Assembly (NCBI GenBank): GCA_037957365.1
Contig: JARHVA010003259.1
Span: 869,501 to 933,500 of the forward strand
Length of the DNA: 64,000 nucleotides
From: Torreya grandis
Lineage: Eukaryota; Streptophyta; Pinopsida; Cupressales; Taxaceae
Direction of reading: 5' to 3'
Each line of letters starts with the position of its first letter. The stretch's first letter is position 1. Both the position numbers and the translations under genes were made by a program. Below, piece after piece: positions 47,601 to 57,960 of the stretch. The notes beneath the pieces are model-generated. The model was not told where the DNA came from, did not search any database, and saw only the letters and a list, made by a program, of their open reading frames with translations.

Positions 47601-48642
47601 GACCATCAGTGAGCAATAAGTAGTGTAAAGAAGGGGAATAATGAATTTGAGGCTTACTTACCCTTTCAGTCCTCCACATGGGTGTTTGAGACTCCTTAAT
47701 AGCTTGTTGTCAGCCCATAATCTATTTTAATAGTGACCAATGTCAGTCAGTTCTTAGTCTGCATCCAACTAACATCATTTCCATGCGACTAACCTGACTG
47801 CCAATGCCAGTTTCTTGACCGACATTGGTCTTAACCTGCCTGACACTGCTGACTCTAGTCTACATATGACTGACGTTGGCACCTGTCTATTCGACGTTGG
47901 TTCCCCTTGGCTGACATTGGTACCTGTGTTTACCTATGAGTGATGACTTTTTATCCACGAGCTTACTTTTAATCATTCCCTTATTGAAACTGCCTTGCTC
48001 AAAATTATTTAGCCCCTGTGACTGATCTCTATCCATCATCTCCTCCTTGAACACCAAGAATTTCCTGTTCTTGTCAAAAACATCAGATTTCCTCTTTGTG
48101 CAATAGACCCGATCCTTTCTTGTAGCATGTGTATCAATAAACCTCACTTTCTTCTGTTGCTTATATAAATCTCGATCTATGCTATCTGGATCTGAACTTT
48201 TACTTTTTGACTCAAGAACATGCATCTCCTTCTTATTCATGTGACCAAGCCTACGAAGCCACATCTTTGAATCTACAGCTAAAGTAGATAAACCAGAAGG
48301 AGAATTACTAATACAAGTAGATAGATAAAGAGTACCTACTTTCTTACCTCTTGCTAAAATAAGTGCACCCTTGGTAACCTTCTAAGAGTCCACTGTGAGA
48401 GTTAATGCGCATCCCTCATCACCCAAACTTCCTATAGAAATCAAATTCCACTTCAGGACTGGGATATGCATGACCTCCTTCAACACCCATGTGTTGCCCG
48501 TCTATAATTTTAGCTTCACTTTCCCTTTGCCAACCATTTGACAAGGCTTACCATCCCCTAAATAAATTTTTGCAAAGTCTCCCTGGACATATTCATGAAA
48601 AAATTCCCCATTTGGGGATGCATGGAAAGAGGCACCATAATC
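47600..48642 (-). pseudogene. Array unit 2: protease, pre-integrase and deletion junction
   Basis: The active site reads DYG (48,634-48,642), a different change from unit 1. EYVQGDFG is intact here, where units 1 and 3 have a stop. A 125-codon open stretch (47,887-48,264) spans WLRRLGHMNKKEMHVL, RVYCTKRKSDVFD and the linker across the integrase deletion. Confidence 0.8.
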
Positions 48643-48744
48643 TAAAACCCAAGATTCTAATTTATTCAAGGAACATACCAAAGCATCCTATGCAACAATA
48701 ATTGCATCACCTGCTTTTTCAGTTCCTTCATGCTGATCTTCAAC

Positions 48745-49491
48745 CAACCAACAATCTTTTTTTACATGCCCTTTCTTTCCACAATTCTAGCAGATTTTCC
48801 TACCAGACCTGGATCTAGATATCCTGCCTATCTTTGACCTTGATTTTCCTTGCTCAATCTTTTCTCTTTGCCTTCCCTTGCTTTCAACACTCAAAGCATT
48901 CCCTAATGATTCACTTCTGCTTTTCCTACAAATTTCTTCATTCAAGATTACACTAACAACATCATCCACTTTCAAGATATTTGAAGCAGACACAGTATTA
49001 CTAACTGCCATTACCAAACTATCCCAACTTTCAGGTAATGAGCATAAGATTAAGAGAGCCTTAATTTCATCATCAAAAATAATATTGACTAAAACTAACT
49101 GGTTTACCAAACCATGGAAATCACTAAGATGATTATGTACCGATCCACCTTCCTGCATTTTCAAATTAAATAATTGCTTCATAAGAAATACCTTATTCAA
49201 AGCTAAAGGTTTTTCATATAAATTTGCCAAAGATTCTATCAACTCTACCGTTGTCTTAGCCTGTGATAAGTTGGAAATCACAGACGATGCAAGACTCAAC
49301 CTTGCAGCTCCCAGAGCCTTCTGATCAAGAACATTCCATTCCTCATCCTTCATATCCAGGGGCTTGCATGCAACCCCACCCAACAGTAAGTATAGATCTT
49401 TCTGATATAGATAATCCTCTATCTACATCCTCCATAATTGATAATTTGTGCCATTGAATTTCTCCATTCTTAATTTACTTTCTTCTGCCAT
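48745..49491 (-). pseudogene. Array unit 2: copia gag, longest open copy
   Basis: Start at 49,491 (MA-ESK). A 198-codon open stretch covers most of the capsid domain to the zinc knuckle, including KALGAARLSLASS where unit 1 has a stop. It has a TAG after LWRM (about 49,425) shared with unit 3, and the common TAG at 48,787-48,789 within the knuckle (48,751-48,792). Not functional as it stands. Confidence 0.88.
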
Positions 49492-49582
49492 TGCTATACT
49501 CCCACTCAATCAAAAACCCCTGAGAGTGACCTATAATCAAACATAAACACCTGCTCCCTGCAACCTTAGCTCTAATACCAAC

Positions 49583-50325
49583 TGTTAGGACCTAGGAAGC
49601 ACAATTGATTACCATATACAAGCAACTAACCATAGAATTAAATCAGAAGCAATAAGTAACTAGAAACTAGAAACAACACAAAATTTGAGAGACAATACAA
49701 TCTTGTATTCAACTCATCCATAAAGAAAATACAATCAAGAAAATGCCACACTCTTCTCACACCTATGAGGCTTCCCACACCTCTAGTGCTCCCAGTAATT
49801 CTCAATCAAGAGTTCTCTCTTTCAATTATGGTCCCAACAAACAACTAGATCTTGCATCAACCTGCAAATCAACCTAATCTTACTTACCATGTAGATCTTC
49901 TACCTGATCTTGCACAACCTACAAACCAACTAATCTTACAATTGGAAGGATCTCTTCCTTGCCTTTCCTTAATTACCATACAGCCCATGAGTCTCTTAAA
50001 TAGACCTCATGTAAACAATAATTAGACTTTCTTAATTATAATAATTAGACATGCAACTCAAGACTATAATTAGCCTTTAACATGTAAACTCGTTGTTCAA
50101 CAACTAACTATTCATGCAATAAATAGTTTTGGAATGCACAAGCGACTGACGTCGGTCCCTATCTACCTAGAGATGATCGACGTCAGTCGATATCTGACTG
50201 ATGTCAGCAGCTTCCTATCCACCCCTGATCGACGTCGGTTGGCCTGACTGATGCAGATGACTGTGACACTCAACAACATCCTCTAATGTCTGCATTAGTG
50301 AAGCTTTTAGCTCCACAACCTAATA
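49583..50325 (-). repeat. Array LTR 3 (743 bp)
   Basis: Matches LTR 1 but lacks about 90 bp near 49,847 (CAACTAG joined to ATCTTGCA; the TTGTTGTTCACCTCCAACC portion is gone). It holds the least decayed GACGTC motifs, at 50,147, 50,179 and 50,230. Confidence 0.92.
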
Positions 50326-51250
50326 ATCTCCCACTTGGAGATAAATAGCTACACTTGTACCTATACCTATACACCATCTAATTTGTTTCTTGTTGTGTAT
50401 TCCTCTTCAAGTTTAGTCTTGAAGACCAACCACCACACATCCTGTGGTGCAACACCTTTCAACCAAGTAACCTACCATATCTGATTCTACATATCCATGT
50501 AGAGAAGTGCTTGACCCTGCATCGCATATATACCTACTGCTAGTCCCTCTCAGATACCTAGGAATCCACTGAACTACTTTCCAGTGCTTCTTTCCTAGAT
50601 TGACCACAAACTCACTGACAACTCTCACTGCTTGGGAAAACTCAGGTCTAGTACACATGTACTTAACCTCATCATGTGATTAGGGACCCTATTCTATGAA
50701 CTCTCCATCCATAGGTGTGCTTGCCATTTTTGCATCTTGCACTACCTTCACACAATCATCCTAAGATAACATCAACCTGTGATCTTCCCTGTCTCTAGGA
50801 ATACTCATGCCAAAGAATCTTGCTGCTCCCAAATTCTTCATGACATACCTCTAAACTAACTTTGCCTTTAGCTCAGAAACTCCCTGCATGTGTGACCCTA
50901 CAAGAAGCATACACACTACATACAGTAACAGGATAATGTAGCTAATATTATCCAACCTGGTAAAGAAAACACAATGGTTACCATGACATTGACTAAAGGC
51001 CCGCTTTGTCATCCACCTGTCAAACCTCCATTATCCTGCAGCCTGCTCAAGACCATATACCCTGGCCTTCTGTCTCACATGTCCATTTTCTCTCTTCTTT
51101 AACCTGGCTAGCAACTCTACCAAACCTCCCATTTGGTTCTCTCCAAAGGAATCAACTTCCTCATCCATGCCATGCTCCCATTATTTGTTGGATTCTACCT
51201 GTTGTGCTTCTTTAAAACTTCTTGGTTCTTGACCATCAGTGAGCAACAAG
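50326..51250 (-). pseudogene. Array unit 3: RT 3' part and RNase H relic
   Basis: An 81-codon open stretch (50,413-50,658) reads CTRPEFSQAVRVVSEFVVN, WIPRYLRGTSS and GYVESDMVGYL, the RT/RNase H junction of copia (family CTRPDISQAV...WILRYLKGT...GYxDSDxAGD). The catalytic box again reads YVVC (50,908-50,922). Confidence 0.82.
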
Positions 51251-52272
51251 TAGTGTAAAGAAGGGGAATAATGAATTTGAGGTTTACTTACCCTTTCAGT
51301 CTTTCACATGGGTGTTTGAGACTCCTTGACAGCTTGCTGTCTACCCATAATCTATTTTAACAGTGACCAATGTCGGTCACTTCTCAGTCTGCATCTGACT
51401 AATGTCAGTTCCATGTGACTAACCTGATTGTCGACATCAATTTTTTGACTGACGTCAGTCTTAACCTGCCCAACACTATTGACTCTGGTCTACACATGAC
51501 CGATGTTCACACCTATTTGTTCGATGTTGATTCCCCCTGACTGACATTAGTACCTGTGTTTACCTATGAGTGATGACTTTTTACCCACGAGCTTACTTTG
51601 AATTATTCCCTTGTTCAAACTACTCTGCTTAGAATTATTCATCCCCTGTGACTGATCTCTATCCATCATCTCCTCCTTGAACACCAAGACTTCCATGTTC
51701 TTGTCAAAAACATCAGATTTTCTCTTTGTGCAATAGACCCGATCCTTTCTTGTAGCATGTGTATCAAGAAATCTCACTTTCTTCTGTTGCTTACAAAAAT
51801 CTCGATCTGTTCTATCCAGATCTGAACTTTTACCTTTTGACTCAAGAACATGCATCTCCTTCTTATTCATGTGACCAAGCCTACAAAGCCATATCTTTGA
51901 ATCTACAACTGAAGTAGATAAACCAGAAGGAAAATTAGTAATACAAGTAGATAGATAAAGAGTACCTACTTTCTTACCTCTTGCTAAAATAAGTGCACCC
52001 TTGGTAACCTTCCAAGAGTCTGCTGTGAGAGTTACTATGCATCCCTCATCACCCAAACTTCCTACAAAAATCAAATTCCACTCCAGGACTGGGATATGCA
52101 TGACCTCCTTCAACACCCATGTGTTTCCCATCTACAATTTCAGCTTCACTTTCCCTTCGCCAACCATTTGACAAGGCTTACCATCCCCTAAATAAATTTC
52201 TCCAAAGTCTCCCTAGACATACTCATGAAAAAATTTCATATTTGGGGATGCATGGAAAGAGGCACCAGAATG
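51250..52272 (-). pseudogene. Array unit 3: protease, pre-integrase and deletion junction
   Basis: A 194-codon open stretch (51,547-52,131) covers GNTWVLKEVMHIPVLEWNL, SLGDEGC, the pre-integrase tract and the junction after KSDVFD. The protease site reads HSG (52,264-52,272): Ser and Gly are kept but the catalytic Asp is lost. It has a stop in EYV-stop-GDF as in unit 1. Confidence 0.82.
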
Positions 52273-52380
52273 TAAAACCCAAGATTCTACTTTATCCAAG
52301 GAACATACCAGAGCATCCTGTGCAATAATACCTGCATCACCTACTTTTTCAGTTCCTTCATGCTGATCTTCAACCAACCA

Positions 52381-53121
52381 ACAATCTTTCTTTACATGCC
52401 CTTTCTTTCCACAATTCTAGCAGATTTTCCTGTCAGATCTGGATCTAGATCTCCTACCTATCTTTGACCTTGATTTCCCTTATTTGATCTTTTCTCTTTG
52501 CCTTTCCCTACTTTTAACACTCAAATCATTCCTTGATGATTCACCTGTGCTTTTCCTGCAAATTTCTTCATTCAATATTACACTAACAACATCATCCACT
52601 TTAAAGATATTTGAAGCAGACACAGTATTACTCACTGCCATTACCAAACTATCCCAACTTTCAGGTAATGAGCATAAGATTAAGAGAGCCTTAATTTCAT
52701 CATCAAAAACAATATTGACTGAAACTAAATGGTTTACCAAACCATGGAAATCACTAAGATGACTATTTACCAATCCACCTTCTTGCATTTGCAAATTAAA
52801 TAATTGCTTCATAAGAAATACCTTATTCAAAGCTGAGGGTTTTTCATATAAATTTGCCAAAGATTGTATCAACTCTACCATTGTCTTAGCCTGTGATAAG
52901 TTGGAAATCACAGACGATGCAAGACTCAACCTTATAGTTTCCAGAGCCTTCCGATCAATAACATTCCATTCCTCATCCTTCATATCCAGAGGCTTGCATG
53001 TAACCCCACCCAACGGTAAGTACAGATCTTTCTAATACAAATAATCCTCTATCTACATCCTCCATAGTTGATAATTTGTGCCATTAAATTTCTCCATTCT
53101 TAGCTTACTTTCTTCTGCCAT
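52381..53121 (-). pseudogene. Array unit 3: copia gag
   Basis: Start at 53,121. A 177-codon open stretch (52,480-53,013) covers the capsid domain. It has a TAG after LWRM as in unit 2, a private stop at about 52,480 (Gln codon to TAA), and the shared TAG at 52,417-52,419 inside the knuckle (52,381-52,422). Confidence 0.87.
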
Positions 53122-53212
53122 TGCTATACTCCCACTCAATCAGAAACCCCTAAGAGTGACTTGTAATCAAACACAAACACCTGCTCCCTGCAACCTTAGC
53201 TCTGATACCAAC

Positions 53213-54039
53213 TGTTAGGACCTAGGAAGCACAACTGATTACCATATACAAGCAACTAACCACGAAATTAAACCAGAAGCAATAAGTAACTAGAAACCAG
53301 AAATAACACAGAAATTGAGAGACAATACAATCTTGTATTCAACTCATCCATAAAGAAAATACAATCAAGAAGATGCCACACTCTTCTCACACCTATGAGG
53401 CTTCCCACACCTCTAGTGCTCCCAGTAATTCTCAATCAAGAGTTCTCTCTCAATTAAGGTCCCAATAAACAACTCAAACACAAAGTTGTTGTTCACCTCC
53501 AACCAGTCAGTAACAATACTGCCAGTACCAAGCACTCAAAATTACTTCAAGTAGATCTCCTTAATCTTGTAATAACTTGCAAATCAACCTGATCTTACTT
53601 ACCATGTAGATCTTCTACCTGATCTTGCACAACCTGCAGACCAACTGATCTTATAATTGGAAGGATCTCTTCCTTGCCTTTCCTTAATTACAATACAACC
53701 CATGAGTCTCTTAAATAGACCTCATGCAAACAATAATTAGACTTTCTTAATTACAATAATTAGACACGCAACTCAAGACTATAATTAGCCTTTAACATGC
53801 AAATTGGCCGTTCAACAACTAACTGTTCATGCAACAAATAGTTCTAGAATGCACAGGTGACCGACGTCGGTCCCTGTTTGCCTAGAGATGACCGATGTCA
53901 GCTAATATCTAACCGATATCGTCAGCATCTATCCACCCCTAACCAATGTCAGTTGGCCTGACCGATGCCGATGACTGTGACACTCAGCAACCTCCTCCAA
54001 TTTTTGCATCAGTGAAGCTTTCAGCTCCACAACCTAACA
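53213..54039 (-). repeat. Array LTR 4 (827 bp, outermost right)
   Basis: Starts TGTTAGGACC after an exact primer binding site and ends CCTAACA at the target duplication. TGTTAGG...CCTAACA are inverted ends. As the 5' LTR of the minus-strand element it would supply the promoter; a perfect 14-bp palindrome GACCGACGTCGGTC lies at 53,869-53,882. Confidence 0.94.
53869..53980. promoter_or_regulatory. Cluster of palindromic ACCGACGTCGGT-like motifs in LTR
   Basis: One perfect palindrome (53,869-53,882) and about four decayed relatives (for example ACCGATGTCAG, ACCGATATCG, ACCAATGTCAG, ACCGATGCCG) follow at about 20-30 bp spacing. Each full motif holds ACCGAC on both strands (the core of the plant dehydration-responsive element) around GACGTC (a bZIP C-box core). 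Present in all four LTRs at the same place. A role in LTR promoter control is inference. Confidence 0.5.
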
Positions 54040-54044
54040 CATGT
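54040..54044 (+). repeat. Right target-site duplication of array (CATGT)
   Basis: Exact match to 42,241-42,245. Confidence 0.9.
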
Positions 54045-54299
54045 ATGTGAAAACTTATTTCGTATATGAGGTCTTAGTCTTTGAGATAGGGTTTGGTATC
54101 ACGTTGAGAGAGTGTGAATATCACCTTATTATATAGGTAAGCATATTTTCCATGTTGGTTCTTTATTATTTCATGAAATGTAAAGAATGTATGTGTGTGT
54201 GTATTAAATTTATTTTAGTTTGTTATTAGGATAGTAATATGTATGTTTCTTTTGTTCAATTGTCTTTGCATGACAAAAAAAGCATTAGAGTGAAAATAA

Positions 54300-54562
54300 A
54301 TCATTTTATTGAATTAGTTGGCTTATTTTTTGTCTTCAATGTTCTATAATAAATTTATTAAACTAAATTCAACATAAAAAATATAAAATATAGAGAACCC
54401 AAAAATTAATTTGATAAAAAAAATCTTTTCAACGTTCTATACTAAATTTACTAAAACTAAATTCAACATACCCTGATGTTAAGCCATAAGAGCCATATGA
54501 TAGAAAAATTTAGAATAAGAGAAAGGAAAATCAAATTCAAATTTTAGATAATATCCAAATGG

Positions 54563-54563
<1 letters not shown>
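54300..54563 (-). repeat. Fragment related to the gypsy LTR
   Basis: From TTCAATGTTCTATA through AAACTAAATTCAACATACCC, AGCCATATGATAGAAA and TTAGATAATATCCAAATGGGAA the text follows 29,650-29,855 of the proposed gypsy LTR. It is cut off on the right by the AAT microsatellite. No internal sequence is attached. Confidence 0.75.

Positions 54564-54655
<92 letters not shown>
54564..54655. repeat. (AAT)n microsatellite, about 90 bp
   Basis: About 30 nearly perfect AAT units, starting inside the LTR fragment where the related text at about 29,855 has GGGAAGAATAAAAAG. It separates that fragment from the dispersed coding relic copy B. Confidence 0.95.
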
Positions 54656-54659
54656 GATT

Positions 54660-55160
54660 ATTTATACAATAAAGTGAACCATTAAGAATTCTCCATAAAT
54701 AAATCTACTTTTCATAAAACCCCTACATCCTCAACTTTTCCATCCATGGGTACCATTCCATCTTTAGTATTAATGCAAACCCTAGGGAACTCTTCAACCC
54801 CTAATTTATCTCTATCCCAAGCTACTGAGTAAACCTTAATGGTGCTCACTAAATAAATACAAAAATTGGAAGAATAAAATCAACAAGGAAGTACTTAGTT
54901 ACCACTAAACAAATGAAAGTTTATATGTATTTTGATAGAGCCATAGACACAATGACAATGATGAGAAGGAAGAGAATGATGGTTGAAGGTAATCCTGTTG
55001 AACTTTAAAAATAAAAGGAATTATTCTCATTTACTAAGAAAGAGAAGATAAAACTTAGAAACATGGATTATTTTGAAGAATATCCTATCAAAATGGTAGA
55101 TGTAACTAGAGGATTAATCAATGAAATGTTATGGGAATTAAAATAGTCTAAGAAGAGTTT
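54660..55160 (+). repeat. Dispersed coding relic, copy B
   Basis: Same orientation and order as 39,190-39,720; see that entry. Here the best-kept block is FTKKEKIKLRNMDYFEEYPI near 55,027-55,090. The match stops abruptly near 55,160. Confidence 0.75.
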
Positions 55161-57960
55161 TTAAAGTATTTCTTATTCATTATTATATAAAATAAACTAC
55201 TTAAAAATGTAAAGTTAGATACAGGGTTTTTAAGACTACCTATTATTAGAAAGATTGTGCACCATTTATCTAGCGATGTGAGAACTCCTTTTTGTCTTGA
55301 AAGGATTACCTACACATAATAGACAACTAGAAAAAAATTGATCAATAGGATATAAGAGTGGGTTGCCTGGTATAAGACCAATCCTAGGAAGTGGTACATT
55401 TATTAATAAGGATGTCATCCCACTATCTTAGCACTCAAACATATAAAGATAATAAATGAAATTATAATAAATAATATAATAAAACATATAAGATAATTAA
55501 ATAATTAATATTTAATCTATATAAATTGCATGGAGATTAGCAAAGTGGCCATTCCAATAATATTAGACATCCAATTCATATTGAGTCACTTCTATCTAAT
55601 CAAAAATAGATTCTAAGATGGGGACGAACACAATTATATAAATTCCTAGTTTGAAGGAAATGTTACTTTGGTCTAAAAAAGAGGATGCAGGACTATGTGC
55701 AAGTCTCAAATAGTAATCACATCATGAATAACTCTAGGCATTATCATCGACAAGAAAACCATGGATTTAATAAATAGTGATCTAAAATTAAATTAGATTG
55801 CTAAATGAAAAGGATTCAAATTGTAGATATAATGGGATTTTATCAAAGATTGATGTCGATCTATAGGATCAATCTTGATTCAGGGGATTGATGTCAACTC
55901 TATCGATGTGGAAAAGGTTCTGAGGATAGGGATATAAAACATGGTTTTATGAGATTTTAGATGGTTTTAAGATGGCTTAAGATAATCTTAGAATGGCTCA
56001 TGATACTATAATATTGATTACAAAGATAAAATTAATGCAAAATAGAATAGAATACTAAAGCAAATGATAGACTAACCTATACATCGCTTCCAATCTATGG
56101 TGGAATACAAAGTTTATAGGATGATTACTAATCTATGAATGGGAGTTGATGAGTTGATGCAAGTGTAAGGATTCTACCAATTGAGTAATTTACTAACTGA
56201 TATTCTAAAGAAAAATTGTCATCATTAAAGTGCAATTACAAGCATAGAAATTTGGTCCTTTGGCCTAGGGGGTCTATGGTTAAATCAAAGTCAATATAAT
56301 AGAATCAACATAGATTACATGGATCATCAATTATTTGAGGCTAAACTTACTAAAGCTATTAGAGTGGTTTCAATGAGAAGTTAATCTAAGCCTTAATTTG
56401 TTTAAACAAATTCGAGATAAGGAGGGGCTTGTTAGAGGTTAAAACAGCTTATGTTTATTATGATTTGGGTGGATTTATTTAGATTTTATGGTAGGTAATT
56501 ATTTAAAGTAATTTACTTAGGTGAAATTAATTAATAAAACTAATTATGTAGTTTAAATGGTAAAATGGTAATTATATATATACATGGGGTGACATAGGAA
56601 TAAATAGGAAAGGGGACCTAAGACTTAGACTAACACACATATTATTGTGCAAAATCCTAGTGCCTACATTTTCATTTTTGTTGAGTGGTTTGTAATAACC
56701 TATCATGAGATAAAAACTAAGAAATTTCTAATTCCCCAAGTTTATATGAGGAGGTATACCCCCTCAAATTGAGAGTTGATGATGGATGATGAGGTGTTGA
56801 TGGGTTTAAAAATGAGGTCATAATGGATAAGCTAGATATCAAACGAGTGTCAAAGATGCAAAGATAAAAATGAAGTAAAATGTTTCACCAAAAATATACA
56901 AAATATCCAAATAGAAAGGCCCCAAGGAAAACAAGTAATGTATTTCCACAACTATGAACAAGTGGGCTCAATTGAAGGCAATCTAGAGAACAAAAGCTAG
57001 GATTGGGTTGACCAAAGCATCTGGTGTGCTTGATATATTTGTGCTACCTAGAGACATGTCTTCTCAAGATGAGGTAAAATTTTAGGATCCATAAGGGAAA
57101 GAATACGAAATGAGTTAAGACCTCTCAAAGGTTGTGAGACCAATCGGGGGTCTATATCCACTAGCCAGTAATTTTGTGTAATAAGTAATAGGATAGTTGT
57201 AATAAAATATAACTTAGGTGGCCTTGGGTTAAGACTAAAGGGATGTAAAAAATTTAAAAGTAGTGCAAAGAATAATATAAATGGATCCAATCAATGTCAA
57301 TTCTAGGATTGATTCCTATTCTATAAAATTAATACCGATCATAATATAATTGAAATAGATCCATAGGGGATATAAATAGCATACCTAATGTGTTAGGCAC
57401 TCATTTATGATCAAGAGCTAAAACTATTGACACCCATCTACATGATAACATAATATAAATGATGGAGGCTAGTGAAAGTGTATAGAGGAGGTGGTGACAA
57501 TCTCACAATGATGTAGGCATTATTTTTCACTAAGTTTTTCCTTTTTTCATGTTTTGTTTTTTCTTGAATTTTTTGAAATAGTTAGATTTTTGGAATGTTT
57601 GTAGATTTTGTTTTGAATTGTTGTAGAATTTTTAGATTGTTTAGGATGTGTTAGATTATTTTTAACTATTTTTAGATCTTGTTATAATTTCTTGTAGATG
57701 ATAGATGGATGCACAAGGATTGACATTAATCATTAGATATCAACGTTGATCACTTGTGATCCCCATCAATCGACACATAATTGAAAATTATCTTGAAGGA
57801 TTGGTATCGATTGTTTAGGATCAATGATGATTTAATATAGTAAAAAAAGGTTAAGAAAACTTAGGATCATAGGAAATAAAGTTATTGAGGTGACCTAAAA
57901 TTGTAAGCACAAACATGACTTATGATGTAGGACTAGGTTCCATCACTCTTGGAGTGGTTA
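55160..57960. other. Unassigned repeat-like DNA, no gene seen
   Basis: No assignable reading frame. An 80-codon minus-strand open stretch (57,048-57,290) shows no domain. ATCGATG/GATCAATC-like words recur around 55,845-55,905 and 57,690-57,830. It could be non-coding parts of decayed elements. Confidence 0.35.

Larger units (their letters stand above)
42246..54039 (-). mobile_element. Tandem array of a deleted Ty1/copia element: LTR-I-LTR-I-LTR-I-LTR
   Basis: Four LTRs (42,246; 45,942; 49,583; 53,213) alternate with three interiors of 2,869, 2,887 and 2,887 bp, all minus strand. Every inner junction has the proper primer binding site on one side and polypurine tract on the other. One CATGT duplication bounds the whole, so a single insertion was expanded in place, most simply by unequal LTR-LTR recombination. 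Each interior encodes gag, protease, the pre-integrase domain and the end of RT/RNase H, but lacks the integrase core and most of RT. Initiator-Met priming and motif style suggest a Tork-like copia element. Confidence 0.93.

Noticed and set aside
48787..49383. 198-codon open frame as a possible domesticated host gene
   Set aside because: It is the gag of array unit 2, with an upstream stop shared with unit 3, a stop in the zinc knuckle and intact retrotransposon context. No sign of selection as a separate gene.
42406..53000. Many plus-strand open frames of 60-114 codons in the array
   Set aside because: They lie opposite the copia gag, protease and RT readings or within LTRs and recur with each unit; no domain on the plus strand.
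53199..53210. Possible tRNA gene near the GGTATCAGAGC word
   Set aside because: Only the 12-base primer binding site is present; no cloverleaf around it.
42246..54039. Array as an assembly duplication artefact
   Set aside because: The units differ by private stops, substitutions and LTR deletions, so they are real, diverged copies, though long-read support would still be welcome.
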